Notes: a model not told the origin generated them from the sequence alone. A stretch of DNA of 64,000 nucleotides from Bdellovibrio bacteriovorus (GCF_002208115.1 NZ_CP020946.1:744001-808000); one strand, 5' to 3'; shown: positions 25,072-34,770, counted from the stretch's first letter. A program made the numbers and translations.

Positions 25072-27324
25072 ATGAAAGTTAAACTCATCGTCGTTCTGAT
25101 TGCGGTGGCGGCTGTTTTCATCAGCGCTGTCTTGTGGCGGACGGACAGTTTTGTCTATGGGGACCGTATGAGTTGGGTCGAAGCGCAGACCCGCACCCAA
25201 CTGGGTGCCATCAACCATTCATTGACGGTGGAATTGAAATCCCTGCAGCGCCTGGTTTCTGGTTTGAATTCGGAAAGTTTCCAAAAAGGAAAAATGAACT
25301 GGAGCTCCATGGCTCCGTATTATGCGGTGGCCGCTTTTTCTGTGCGTGGCAACGAGCTCGATCCGCAGGCCCTTGCTGTTCGTGAAAATTCCAAAGCCGC
25401 GAACTGGAACAAAGAATTCGTCAAGGCCGCTATCGGCAACATCGGTGCGCGCGGCAATGACATGAGATTTTATGTGAAGCCGTTCCAGGATTCCCAGCGC
25501 GGTCGTTACGTGGCGCTGGTGTTTTTGGAAGGCACGCGCGCTTATGCTTTGATCGGTTCCGGTGAAACCTTCCAGTCCCTGATCGACGCGCAAAAAGGTT
25601 CGTTGAGCGCATTTTCAATTGTGACGGCCACGGGCCTGACGGTGGGCCACTCGGTGCCGGAATATCTGGGCACGGTGATGCGCGATGATCCTGTCTTCCG
25701 TGAAGCGCAAAAAAGCGGATCCTCCCACGGCAGTTCTGTTTTCAAGCTGGCTTCCGGTCAGGATCTTTACGGCATGTTTGAAATGATCCCGCAAAGCAAT
25801 CTGTATGTGCTCAGCTCCGCTCCGCTGAAAGAGGCGATGAAGGGGCGCACCGGATTGTGGTGGCAGTTCCTGCTTCTGGGGGCGGGTCTGGTGCTGGTGG
25901 GTGCGGCTGCTGCATTATGGGTGATTTCACCTGCGGAAAAAGAAATTGAAACCTTGGAAACCCAACTGGCAGAAGCGAAGGCAAAACCGGCACCGGCTCC
26001 GGTGGTCGAAAAAGTCATCGCGCAAGATCCAGAGATCGCGCACAAAGAGCGTCTGGATGCTTCGATGCGTGTGGCTTCGGCGCTGGCGCATGAAATGCGC
26101 GGGCCGTTGGCTTCCATTCTGGGCTATTCGCAGATCATTCTTTCCAAAACTCCGGAAGCGGAAGTTGTGCAAAGCACGGATTCCATTCTGCGTGAAACCC
26201 GCGCGGCACGTTCGGTCCTGGACAAGCTTCTGGGATATGCCGGCGAAGAAGTGAAAGAAAAAAATGCCATGCGTGTTGAAGGTCCGCTGGTGCGCGCCCT
26301 GAAGCAACTGGACACGCTGTTTGCGCAAAAAGGCGTGAAGATCACCAAAGACATTCAGGACACTCACGCGAAAGATCTGGATGTGGACGGCGTGACGCGC
26401 GCAATGGTGAACATCATGACCAACTCGGTGGAAGCGATGGAGCGTATGGCGAAAAAGGAAATCAAGGTTTCCCTGTACGAATCCGAAAGCGGAACCCATC
26501 TGGACATCGAGGACTGTGGCGAGGGCATTGAACCTGCGAACATCGAAAAGATTTTTGATCCGTTCTTCACAACCCGTTCGTTCCAGAATCACATGGGGCT
26601 GGGTTTGTCGGTGGCCTTCGGAATTCTGAAAGAGCACAACGCCGATGTGAAAGTGGAATCCCAGCGCGGGCAGGGCACGAAAGTGATGATCCTGTTCAAG
26701 AAAACCATGGGTCTTGCGGTGATGAAAGCGCCGGTGGCGCCAAAGCAGGAGGAGGAAGAAGTGATTGTGATGAAAGAACTGCCTCGCCTGAAAGAAGAGT
26801 CCCCGGAGCGCGCCGAAGCCGAAGCGAACTTTGTCGCGGCAACCACGGTGCAGCCGGAGCCTGCGGCATCCCCGCTGGATGTGAACATCGACAACCTGCT
26901 GGAAGAGCTGCCTGAGGTGGTGCCTGCCAAAGTCGAGCCGGTGGCGGCAACGGAACCGGTGATGGTTAAAAAGATCGTTAAGAAAACGGTGAAAAAGAAA
27001 TCCCAGCCTGCCAGCGATGAACTGACCTTCATTGACGGCTTCATGGGTGAAGAGGTCGAGGAGGAAGTTGAAGTGGAAGAGGAAATTCTTGTGGCGGCCG
27101 ATCAGGCCGAGGCTTCCGCTGAAACTGTTGTCGCTGCGGCGACAGAGCCCGTGACCAACACGGCGATTCCGGTGGAGCACGCTGCCGGCGCCAGCCTTGC
27201 TGATATGGATGATGAACTGACTCCGGTGAATTTTATCGTTCCGCCGAAAATGGCTGCGACGAAAAAAGAATCCAAGCTCGACGGATATCATGTTGAAATT
27301 CGCCGCCCTGGAAAGAGGATTTAA
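25072..27324 (+). CDS. Membrane sensor histidine kinase with long acidic/basic tail
   Basis: 750 residues from ATG 25072 (AGGAAGG upstream). One transmembrane helix at 3-22, a periplasmic sensor of about 240 residues, a second helix at about 262-285, then a coiled linker. The HisKA box is ALAHEMRGPLASILGY with His340. The HATPase_c domain is complete: N-box NIMTNSVEAM (447-456), G1 DCGEGI, FDPFFTTR and G2 MGLGLSV. No receiver domain. From about 545 a low-complexity tail of 200 residues, rich in Glu, Ala, Val and Pro, carries KKIVKKTVKKK near 640 and ends in a short basic segment. Its cognate regulator is not identified; the next gene is translated from the following codon. Confidence 0.85.
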   Translation: MKVKLIVVLIAVAAVFISAVLWRTDSFVYGDRMSWVEAQTRTQLGAINHSLTVELKSLQRLVSGLNSESFQKGKMNWSSMAPYYAVAAFSVRGNELDPQALAVRENSKAANWNKEFVKAAIGNIGARGNDMRFYVKPFQDSQRGRYVALVFLEGTRAYALIGSGETFQSLIDAQKGSLSAFSIVTATGLTVGHSVPEYLGTVMRDDPVFREAQKSGSSHGSSVFKLASGQDLYGMFEMIPQSNLYVLSSAPLKEAMKGRTGLWWQFLLLGAGLVLVGAAAALWVISPAEKEIETLETQLAEAKAKPAPAPVVEKVIAQDPEIAHKERLDASMRVASALAHEMRGPLASILGYSQIILSKTPEAEVVQSTDSILRETRAARSVLDKLLGYAGEEVKEKNAMRVEGPLVRALKQLDTLFAQKGVKITKDIQDTHAKDLDVDGVTRAMVNIMTNSVEAMERMAKKEIKVSLYESESGTHLDIEDCGEGIEPANIEKIFDPFFTTRSFQNHMGLGLSVAFGILKEHNADVKVESQRGQGTKVMILFKKTMGLAVMKAPVAPKQEEEEVIVMKELPRLKEESPERAEAEANFVAATTVQPEPAASPLDVNIDNLLEELPEVVPAKVEPVAATEPVMVKKIVKKTVKKKSQPASDELTFIDGFMGEEVEEEVEVEEEILVAADQAEASAETVVAAATEPVTNTAIPVEHAAGASLADMDDELTPVNFIVPPKMAATKKESKLDGYHVEIRRPGKRI

Positions 27325-28815
27325 TTGAACATTCGCGATTACAGTTCTCAGTTTACGGTTTTTGTTTTCACCACGGATGTGGATCTGGGGGCGTCGGCGA
27401 AAGTGTATCTTTCACAAGCCGGCTATGATGCCTATTTCTTCCAGGATCCTGAAACGCTGGAACAAAGACTGAAAGAGAACGCCCCGCATATTCTGGTGTT
27501 TTCCACAGCGGCCCTGGCGGGTTCGCTGAGTGATTTTGTCAGCATCGTACAGGGGATCAACGACGAGATCCGCTTTATTGCGGTCAGCTCGATTTCCCAG
27601 TTCGATATTCTGGCCCAGTACAACAGCCACGGTTTTGTGGATGTGATTTCGGACGATGCCGCAGCCCTTGAGTCCCGCGTGGTGTGGGCGGTGGACCGTG
27701 CCTGTGAAAAACTTTATCTGACCTATCAGAACGAACAGTTGTTTGATGATTTGAAATCCACCGAATCACGCATGGAAGAAGTCCACGCCGCGGCGGTGAA
27801 AAGCATGAAGCAGGCGGAAGCTGAAAAAGCTCCGCCGGTTTCCATTTCAACCCGCATCGGCGAATACCGTTCTGCGCAAAGCAAAGAGGATCTGATCCAG
27901 AAGTATCTGAATCAGTTGCCGGGCAGTCTTTGTGTGTTCTTTAAATTCCTGCCTTCAGTTCGTTCGTTTGTGGCAACCCATGCCAGTGGCATTCCGGGTT
28001 CTGACATTCAGGGCGTCGGCGTGCAGTTGGAATCCAATGACATGAAAGAGCTGAGCTCGCAAATGGCTGTCGGATTGCTGCCTCCGCGCTTTACCGAAAT
28101 GCTGGTGGAAGCCTTCCACTTCAGCCCGCCGAAAGCTTTGCCGCTGTATGCGCACAACGCTTTGGAAGGTGTGTTTGTTTATTCCGGCCAACTGCCGGCT
28201 GAAGAAGTTGCACGCATGAACGAAGAGTTCACGCTGTTGTCGCTTTGTTATTCGCACTTTTCTCTGGAAAAGAAAGTCGATTCCCTGGAAGTGCAGGACT
28301 TCGTCACTGAGGTTTATAACCGCAACTATTACCAGAAAGTTCTGGGCGATGAAGTATCCCGGGCCCGCCGCCTGAAGCAGCCTTTGTCGGTTGTTAAAAT
28401 CTCGATGGATGATTTTTATGAGATTGAATCATCTTTGGGTGAAGCGGTGAGAGATGAGTTGCTAAAAGCTGTGGCAACCATCATCACTAAGACCAGCCGA
28501 ACCAATGATGTCACCTGCCGCACGGGGGTGAATGAGCTGGCGATGATCCTTCCGCACTGCCCGAAAAAGGGTGCGGCTTTGCGCGCGGAACGTCTGCGCC
28601 GGATCATCGAAGGCACGTCGTTCATGGATAATGGCATGAAGGTGTCCATCAGCCTGGGTGTCAGTGAGTATCCTTCCTTGTGTGATTCCGCCAAGTCTTT
28701 GGATGAATCCGCAACCAAGGCTTTGCTTCACATCAATGACAAGGGTGGAAATAAAATTTGTTTGTTCAAGGCTCCGGAAACCCACAAGCCTGAATTTGAA
28801 GTGACAGCGGAATAG
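27325..28815 (+). CDS. Receiver-like protein with degenerate GGDEF domain
   Basis: 496 residues from a TTG that directly follows the kinase stop, with AGAGGA five bases upstream. Residues 8-125 look like a receiver fold, but the phosphorylatable Asp is not evident (HILVFSTAAL in that place), so it is probably a pseudo-receiver. The middle may be GAF-like (about 180-320). Residues about 325-480 are GGDEF-type: DFVTEVYNRNYYQKVL, then RxxD (Arg392-Asp395) exactly five residues before GVNEL (401-405), which replaces GGDEF. The cyclase should be inactive while the inhibitory c-di-GMP site is kept, so it is a likely c-di-GMP receptor. CdgA of B. bacteriovorus is a published degenerate GGDEF protein; identity with it is not claimed. 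Confidence 0.8.
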   Translation: MNIRDYSSQFTVFVFTTDVDLGASAKVYLSQAGYDAYFFQDPETLEQRLKENAPHILVFSTAALAGSLSDFVSIVQGINDEIRFIAVSSISQFDILAQYNSHGFVDVISDDAAALESRVVWAVDRACEKLYLTYQNEQLFDDLKSTESRMEEVHAAAVKSMKQAEAEKAPPVSISTRIGEYRSAQSKEDLIQKYLNQLPGSLCVFFKFLPSVRSFVATHASGIPGSDIQGVGVQLESNDMKELSSQMAVGLLPPRFTEMLVEAFHFSPPKALPLYAHNALEGVFVYSGQLPAEEVARMNEEFTLLSLCYSHFSLEKKVDSLEVQDFVTEVYNRNYYQKVLGDEVSRARRLKQPLSVVKISMDDFYEIESSLGEAVRDELLKAVATIITKTSRTNDVTCRTGVNELAMILPHCPKKGAALRAERLRRIIEGTSFMDNGMKVSISLGVSEYPSLCDSAKSLDESATKALLHINDKGGNKICLFKAPETHKPEFEVTAE

Positions 28816-28824
28816 AGACTGAGA

Positions 28825-30033
28825 ATGGAAATGTACCGTCGCACGTTTGCGGAAATTAATCTGGATCATCTGAAGCACAACATCCAAGTGCTGCAGAAGG
28901 CCTTTCCGCAAACCCCTTTTCTGTGTCCCATGGTCAAGGCCAATGCCTATGGCCACGGGGATGTGCAGTTGGCGCGTTTCCTGGAAGCTCTGGGCATCAA
29001 ACATCTGGGTGTGTGCCTGATTGAAGAAGGCCTGCTGCTTCGTCGCTCGGGTGTGAGCGCAGAAATTCTGGTCTTCCGCGGTTTCGATCGCGAAGGGGCG
29101 GAAAAAATCATCGAATACAACATGACACCGGTGGTGAGTTCCTGGGAGCAGATCGATCATCTGGAGGCTGTAGCTTCAGACCCGGTGGGAATTCACCTGA
29201 AGTTTGACACCGGTATGAACCGTCTGGGATTCCGGCCCGAAGAAGCGCAAAAACTTTTCGATCGTCTGTGGCAGAACAAAAAAATCCGATTGAAAGCCCT
29301 GGTGACTCATCTGTTTAACGGTGAAGACGCCACGGATTCTCAAGGGATCAGTGCCCGCCAGTTGCGCGATTTGAATCGTGTCAGCACGGTGTTTAAGCCA
29401 TTTAATATTTTCTGCCACGCTTTGAATTCAGCCGGGATCATGAGCGCCCTGCAGATGAAAGACGCCGGAAACACATCGGCGGATCATCCGTTGTTCATGC
29501 AAAACTGGGGGCTGCGTCCGGGGCTGATGATCTACGGTTACAACCCACTGGGGGCGAAGAACTTCGGGGGGCTAAAGCCGGTGATGAGCCTGAAATCTCA
29601 TGTGGCCACCTACAGACAGCTTCACATCGGTGAAACTGTTTCTTATGGCGGCACGTGGACGGCAAAACAGGAGTCTGTCATTGCGGTGGTCCCGATTGGA
29701 TATGCGGATGGTTATCATCGCATTTTATCCAATCAGTCTTCTGTGGTTTTTGCAGGCAAAAGAGTTCCTCTTGTCGGAAACATCTGCATGGATTATCTGA
29801 TGCTGGATGTGACTGAAGTGGTGCGCGGCAGGGATCTGAAGGACTTTAAGGATCAGGAAGTGACTTTGTTCGGATTTGCTTCCGATGGCAGTTTCCTGTC
29901 TCCGGAAGAACTGGCGGTTCAGGCCAAAAGTATCACCTGGGAAATGCTGACCAGTGTGGGCGAGCGCGTGCCGCGTATTTACTCCGGCGTGGATGTCGGA
30001 TTTGTGTTTGATGAAAGCAGAGGCCAACGATGA
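28825..30033 (+). CDS. alr: Alanine racemase
   Basis: 402 residues (ATG 28825 or 28831). PLP lysine in MVKANAYGHG (Lys38). Catalytic Tyr274 in VSYGGTW, the FDTGMNRLGF strand and VGNICMDYLMLDV all fit alanine racemase. Converts L- to D-alanine for peptidoglycan in the cytoplasm. Ends in an ATGA overlap with the mlaE-like gene, so cell-wall precursor supply and lipid transport are coupled by translation here. Confidence 0.95.
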   Translation: MEMYRRTFAEINLDHLKHNIQVLQKAFPQTPFLCPMVKANAYGHGDVQLARFLEALGIKHLGVCLIEEGLLLRRSGVSAEILVFRGFDREGAEKIIEYNMTPVVSSWEQIDHLEAVASDPVGIHLKFDTGMNRLGFRPEEAQKLFDRLWQNKKIRLKALVTHLFNGEDATDSQGISARQLRDLNRVSTVFKPFNIFCHALNSAGIMSALQMKDAGNTSADHPLFMQNWGLRPGLMIYGYNPLGAKNFGGLKPVMSLKSHVATYRQLHIGETVSYGGTWTAKQESVIAVVPIGYADGYHRILSNQSSVVFAGKRVPLVGNICMDYLMLDVTEVVRGRDLKDFKDQEVTLFGFASDGSFLSPEELAVQAKSITWEMLTSVGERVPRIYSGVDVGFVFDESRGQR

Positions 30034-30857
30034 CCCTGTCGCAAAAACTGTATAAACTGATTGCCGGGCTCGGTCGGTACTTTATGGGCACCATCTCGGA
30101 TCTGATTTCCTCGACGGGAAAGATCATCATTTTCTTCAATGAAAGTATGCGCCTTATTTTCGCCAAACCCTCGCGTTTTGCCGAAATCATCCGTCACATG
30201 GAATTCATCGGAAACCAGTCCATCGGGATTATTTGCCTGACCGGTGGTTTTACGGGGCTGGCTTTATCCCTTCAATTGTATCTGGGTTTTAAACTGTTTA
30301 ACGCGGTCAACATGGTGGGACCGACGGTGGCGTTGGGTATCACTCGTGAATTGGGTCCGGTATTGACGGGTCTGATCGTGGCTGCGCGGGCTGGGGGTGC
30401 CATGGCGGCTCGCCTGGGCACCATGCGTGTGAACGAGCAGATCGATGCCCTGGATGTCATGGGTGTGAACACCAAGCAATATCTGGTGTCACCGCGTCTG
30501 GTGGCGGCCTTCATCTGCATGCCGTTGCTGGTGGCGGTCTTTGACTTTATTGCGATGCTGGGAAGCTGGTTCCTGTGTGTGAAAATGGTGGGTTTGGACG
30601 AAGCGGTCTTCTGGCAAAAGATCGCCGACTTTATTGAAATCCGTCACATCAACGAGGGGCTTTTGAAGGGGATGATCTTCGGAATCTACTTTGCCCTGAT
30701 GTGCACCTATCGCGGATTTAACACCACGGGCGGCGCCAAGGGGGTGGGTGAAGCCACCAATCAGGGTGTCGTGCAAAGCATGGTCGGTATTATCATTCTG
30801 GATTATTTTGCGACCAACCTGATCCGTCTGTTCTACAGTCTTGTGGGGATTACATAA
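30030..30857 (+). CDS. mlaE: MlaE-type lipid ABC transporter permease
   Basis: 275 residues with five or six hydrophobic segments. Family stretches: FIGNQSIGIICLTGGFTGLALSLQ (near 55-78), ITRELGPVLTGLIVAARAGGAMAARLGTMRVNEQIDALDVMG (about 106-147; the most conserved block, coupling helix EQIDAL) and YRGFNTTGGAKGVGEATNQGVV near the end. Inner-membrane component of a phospholipid carrier between inner and outer membranes, with the next two genes. Start overlaps alr by 4 bases; stop overlaps mlaF start by one. Confidence 0.9.
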   Translation: MTLSQKLYKLIAGLGRYFMGTISDLISSTGKIIIFFNESMRLIFAKPSRFAEIIRHMEFIGNQSIGIICLTGGFTGLALSLQLYLGFKLFNAVNMVGPTVALGITRELGPVLTGLIVAARAGGAMAARLGTMRVNEQIDALDVMGVNTKQYLVSPRLVAAFICMPLLVAVFDFIAMLGSWFLCVKMVGLDEAVFWQKIADFIEIRHINEGLLKGMIFGIYFALMCTYRGFNTTGGAKGVGEATNQGVVQSMVGIIILDYFATNLIRLFYSLVGIT

Positions 30858-31621
30858 TGGCGATTGAATCAGCAATTTCACTGCGTGATGTGAAAAAGTC
30901 CTTCGATGGCGGGCATGAGTTCGTTCTGAAAGGCATCAATCTGGAAATTCCCAAAGGAAGTCTGACGGCAATCATCGGTTTTTCCGGCACAGGAAAAAGC
31001 GTGATGCTGAAACACTTGCTGGGACTTTTCAAACCCACTTCGGGAACCATCGAAGTGTTGGGTACAGATCTGTCCACGTTGAATCCGGATCAACTGACGA
31101 AGTTCCGCTGTAACTTCGGGGTGCTTTTCCAGTCTGCGGCCTTATTTGATGATATGACCGTTCTGGAAAACGTCTGCTTCCCCCTGCAGGAACACCGCCG
31201 GGATCTGAAGCCGGCCCAAGTCCTTCGTATAGCCGAAGAAAAGCTGCATCAGGTAGGTTTGGAGTCCAAACATTACCATAAACTTCCGAGTCAAATCAGT
31301 GGTGGTATGCAGAAGAGAACTGGTCTGGCGCGAGCTCTCGCCCTAGATCCAGAAATTCTGATCTATGACGAGCCGACCACGGGTTTAGATCCCATTCTGA
31401 CAGAAATGGTGGATAATTTGATCCTGAGTACCCATAAGTTAAAAAAGGGTGTGACTTCAATCATGGTATCGCATGATTTGTCCGCTGCGTTTAGGATTGC
31501 CGACCACATCGCGATGTTGGATAGTGGGCGGGTTTTGTTATTTGGTACTCCAGAGGATTTCTTCAACACGGATATTGAACTGGTGAAGAGATTTGTGAAT
31601 AAAGGGATGAAACATCAATGA
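30857..31621 (+). CDS. mlaF: MlaF-type lipid ABC transporter ATPase
   Basis: 254 residues. Walker A GFSGTGKS (near 41-48), Q-loop FQSAALFDDMTV (matches the MlaF-type sequence), signature ISGGMQKR, Walker B LIYDEPTTGLDP and His switch VSHD. The MQKR signature is characteristic of the Mla group. Powers the MlaE permease. ATGA overlap with the MCE gene that follows. Confidence 0.93.
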   Translation: MAIESAISLRDVKKSFDGGHEFVLKGINLEIPKGSLTAIIGFSGTGKSVMLKHLLGLFKPTSGTIEVLGTDLSTLNPDQLTKFRCNFGVLFQSAALFDDMTVLENVCFPLQEHRRDLKPAQVLRIAEEKLHQVGLESKHYHKLPSQISGGMQKRTGLARALALDPEILIYDEPTTGLDPILTEMVDNLILSTHKLKKGVTSIMVSHDLSAAFRIADHIAMLDSGRVLLFGTPEDFFNTDIELVKRFVNKGMKHQ

Positions 31622-32994
31622 ATTGGCTTCGCGCTGCAGAATTTAAAGTCGGATTAATGGTGATTGTGGTGGGTTCACTCATCGCGGTCATGTCTATGCA
31701 GGTCAGCGACGATCCATCTTATCTTGGTCGTTCCAAAAAAGCCTGGTTCCTTCTTCCCAATGCTGGTGGTCTGGTTAAAAACTCCGCCGTTCGTTCCGCC
31801 GGTATCCCGGTGGGTGTTATTAAGGACATTCGTTTGCAGGACGGCATGGCCCGCATCGATATCACTATCAAATCTGAAGTGCCGCTGACGACGTCCGCAT
31901 CTGTAGAAATCAAAGCTCAGGGCATTTTGGGTGACAAGCACATCGAAGTATACCCAGGTTCACCCACGGATCCTCCGTTGGAAGATAACGCCCAGATCCT
32001 GTCCATTAAAGACGGGGCGGGTATGGAAAACCTGATGGCTCAGGTTTCTGATGTGGCAAGCTCCCTGAAAGAAGTGGCAAAAAACCTGAAAGAAGCGACT
32101 TCTGAAGACGGCACCCGTGCCCACGTTCTGGGCCGTATCGTTAAAAACATCGAGACACTGACCGGTGATCTGGCGCAAATGACCACCGAGAACAAGGACA
32201 AGATCGGCGATATCGTGGATGACATTCACGGCATCACCGCGAACCTTCAGGAAGTCATGAACGACAAAAGCGACTCGGGCCTGAAAGAGACCTGGAAGAA
32301 GCTGTCCAACACAGTTAAAAACCTGGATGACATCACCACCCGTATCAACAAGGGTGAAGGTGCTTTGGGTAAACTTATCAGTGATGAACAAACTTCCGAA
32401 AACCTGACCTCGGCGATCGATGGTCTGGGGGGAATGCTGGACACTGCCAACCGCATTCAAACAGCGTTTGAGTTCCGCGGCGAGTATCTGAATGAGGTCG
32501 GCGCGACCAAGTCTTATATTGGTGTGCAGATCCAGCCGGGTCTGGATCGTTACTATTATATCGGTGTGGTGGATGACCCTGCCGGTGTGGTGGAAACGAC
32601 GAAAACTGAAGTCACCGGTCCGGGGGCGGGTGATGTTGGGCCGGGTTCTTACACCGAAAAGAAAACCTACAGCAACAAGATCAAGTTCACTGTTTTGTTT
32701 GCAAAGAATTTCTGGGATCTGACTCTTAAAGGGGGTCTGATCGAAAACAACGGCGGTTTCGGTATCGATTACTACTTCTTCCGCCGCAAGCTGAAGTTCA
32801 CGGCTGAAGCCTTCCAGTTCAGCGAAACCAACGTGCGCAGCAGTCTGACTTACAACCTGTATCGCGGTATCTTTATTACCGGTGGTATCAACGATGCCTT
32901 CGATCAGCAGGGGGCACGTTCCAGCTATCTGGGTGCGGGTTTGTTCCTGACGAACGACGATCTTAAACTTCTTCTAACCAAGGCACCTTTTTAA
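31618..32994 (+). CDS. mlaD: MCE (MlaD-type) protein with C-terminal strand-rich domain
   Basis: 458 residues, far longer than E. coli MlaD (about 180). One N-terminal transmembrane helix (10-27), an MCE domain at about 40-115 (LLPNAGGLVKNSAVRSAGIPVG, then ILGDKHIEVYPG), then a long helical, coiled-coil-like region at about 125-285. The last 170 residues are strand-rich (YYYIGVVDDPAGVV, KFTVLFAKNFWDLTLKGGL, GAGLFLTNDDLKLLL) and look like an outer-membrane barrel or lipid-contact sheet. The layout suggests one chain bridging inner membrane, periplasm and outer membrane. Substrate-binding part of the transporter. Confidence 0.85.
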   Translation: MNWLRAAEFKVGLMVIVVGSLIAVMSMQVSDDPSYLGRSKKAWFLLPNAGGLVKNSAVRSAGIPVGVIKDIRLQDGMARIDITIKSEVPLTTSASVEIKAQGILGDKHIEVYPGSPTDPPLEDNAQILSIKDGAGMENLMAQVSDVASSLKEVAKNLKEATSEDGTRAHVLGRIVKNIETLTGDLAQMTTENKDKIGDIVDDIHGITANLQEVMNDKSDSGLKETWKKLSNTVKNLDDITTRINKGEGALGKLISDEQTSENLTSAIDGLGGMLDTANRIQTAFEFRGEYLNEVGATKSYIGVQIQPGLDRYYYIGVVDDPAGVVETTKTEVTGPGAGDVGPGSYTEKKTYSNKIKFTVLFAKNFWDLTLKGGLIENNGGFGIDYYFFRRKLKFTAEAFQFSETNVRSSLTYNLYRGIFITGGINDAFDQQGARSSYLGAGLFLTNDDLKLLLTKAPF

Positions 32995-32997
32995 ACT

Positions 32998-34770
32998 ATG
33001 AGCGGTGACAACGTGATGAGCAGCACAGAAAAGAACTGGTTGGTGAAATCCTCCACAAGGATTCTGGGCCCCTTCACTCTGGCTGAAGTCACTGAACAAT
33101 TGCGCTCTAAGCAGGTGTCCATCATCGATGAGGTTCGTCAGCCGGAAGGCCGCTGGAGCTACATCCGTGAAAACAAACTGTTCATGGATATCGTCAAGAA
33201 TATCCGTGAAGAACAGGATTCCCACTCTGAACAAACCATGACCCAGTCGATTGCTCATCACACGATGACAAGGACTGATGTCTTGCCAGTGACCGATGAT
33301 CTGACGCCGACCCCGGTGCCACATCTGGATCTGACCCCGCCACCGATTCGCGACATCAAGGATGTGACTCCGGTGGTGCAGACTCCGGCGAACCGTGCCT
33401 CGGTGAATGCAACCGCTGCCAAAAGCTATGGCGCGACTGGCGACACCCGTTTGCAGGGTAAAATCCGTGAAAAATCCAATCTTATGCGCTGGGGAATGCT
33501 GGCGGCGGCCGTGGCCGTGGCAGGTGTGGTGTTCTTCACACTTTCCCAGAAAGACAAGAATAAATCCCTGGGTTATGAAGAGCTGATGAGCCAGGCTTTG
33601 CGCTACAAATCCCTGGGGTTGTACGAAAGATCCCTGGAATCTTATCAGCGCGCTTCCAAGCTGAAAGAGCCGGATGCCGAAGCCCAGGTGCAGATGGCAA
33701 CCGTGCTGATTTCTGAAGACCGTCAAAGTCTGATGGGCCGCCGTATTCTGGAGCGTGCTTTGGTTCAGGAAAACCGCAGCCGCAGCGAAATCGTCGATGC
33801 TTATTTGGGGATTGCCGTGTCCTATATGATGGACGGGGACCTGAAACAAGCTGAAGACACTTTGCAAAAAGCCATCGGGCATGAGCCGTTTAATATTTCT
33901 GCTCTTTTGAATCTGGCAATCATCCAGTTAAAAAAAGGGAATTACGGCGAAGCGATGCGTGACTTTGATTCCATCTATCGCAAAAACCCGGGTTCTGTTC
34001 TGGCGCTGTTTGGTAAAGCGATGGCCTCGGTGGAATACGCCAAGTCCGTCAACGATCTGACTTTCCTGAACCAACTGGTGGGCGATATCAAAGCCAATAT
34101 CCAGAAGACCGGTTATCTTCGTCAGGAACTTTTGCTGTTCCTGGTGTACGCGCAAAGTTTGATGGGGGACGTGGACGGGGTGAATCGTGCCGTTGTGCAG
34201 TTCCTGGCAGAAATGCCGGGACAGGCCCGCAACTACATCCATCCTTTGCAGGTTGAATGGCGTTTCACCCAGTGGGACTATCTGGAAAAATATTGTGCAG
34301 AAGCATTTAAAAAACAATCCCCGCATGCCGAACTGAAAGCGTTGCGTTCCGTGTGTCTGATGGAAGTCAACCGTGACTCGGATGCCGCGAAGATTCTGCA
34401 AGAGGCGTTGGCGGAAGCTCCAAAAGATCCGTATGTTCTGGTGACTCAGGCCAGTTATCTTTCCAAAGTGGGGCGTCTGCCGGAAGCTTTGGGAATTCTG
34501 AAAATGCCGGAGCTGTCCCAGATTTCTGTAAAAAACTTATTGATGGGTGACATCTGCATCATCACGCAGGATGTGAATTGTGCCCAGACTGCTTATACTC
34601 ATATCTATAGCACTGACAAACGAAGTGCGCCGACGTTGTATGGTTTGGCGTGGGTGATGGTGAAGAGCAACAACCGTCCTATGGCTTACGACTATGTTCG
34701 CGCTGGTTTGCAGGCAGAACCAAACTATCTGCCACTTCTGGAGTTGAGGGATCAACTGGAGTCTGAGTAA
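32998..34770 (+). CDS. GYF_2-like domain, transmembrane helix and TPR repeats
   Basis: 590 residues; a second ATG at 33016 is an alternative start. N-terminus: a GYF_2-like module (TRILGPFTLAEVTEQLRSKQ, then W) at about 18-60, then a Thr/Pro-rich linker. A single transmembrane helix lies near 164-182 (GMLAAAVAVAGVVFFTLS). The rest is about 400 residues of TPR-like helical pairs (YKSLGLYERSLESYQRASKL, YGEAMRDFDSIYRKNPGSVL). Topology would place GYF_2 in the cytoplasm and the TPRs in the periplasm. No enzyme motif. Probably a scaffold in the envelope operon; overlaps the next gene by one base. Confidence 0.75.
   Translation: MSGDNVMSSTEKNWLVKSSTRILGPFTLAEVTEQLRSKQVSIIDEVRQPEGRWSYIRENKLFMDIVKNIREEQDSHSEQTMTQSIAHHTMTRTDVLPVTDDLTPTPVPHLDLTPPPIRDIKDVTPVVQTPANRASVNATAAKSYGATGDTRLQGKIREKSNLMRWGMLAAAVAVAGVVFFTLSQKDKNKSLGYEELMSQALRYKSLGLYERSLESYQRASKLKEPDAEAQVQMATVLISEDRQSLMGRRILERALVQENRSRSEIVDAYLGIAVSYMMDGDLKQAEDTLQKAIGHEPFNISALLNLAIIQLKKGNYGEAMRDFDSIYRKNPGSVLALFGKAMASVEYAKSVNDLTFLNQLVGDIKANIQKTGYLRQELLLFLVYAQSLMGDVDGVNRAVVQFLAEMPGQARNYIHPLQVEWRFTQWDYLEKYCAEAFKKQSPHAELKALRSVCLMEVNRDSDAAKILQEALAEAPKDPYVLVTQASYLSKVGRLPEALGILKMPELSQISVKNLLMGDICIITQDVNCAQTAYTHIYSTDKRSAPTLYGLAWVMVKSNNRPMAYDYVRAGLQAEPNYLPLLELRDQLESE

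Noticed and set aside
25927-27291. A 454-codon minus-strand frame over the histidine kinase
   Set aside because: The product is strongly His/Phe/Arg-rich, the expected mirror of a Glu/Lys/Ala-rich kinase and tail; the kinase motifs on the plus strand are decisive.
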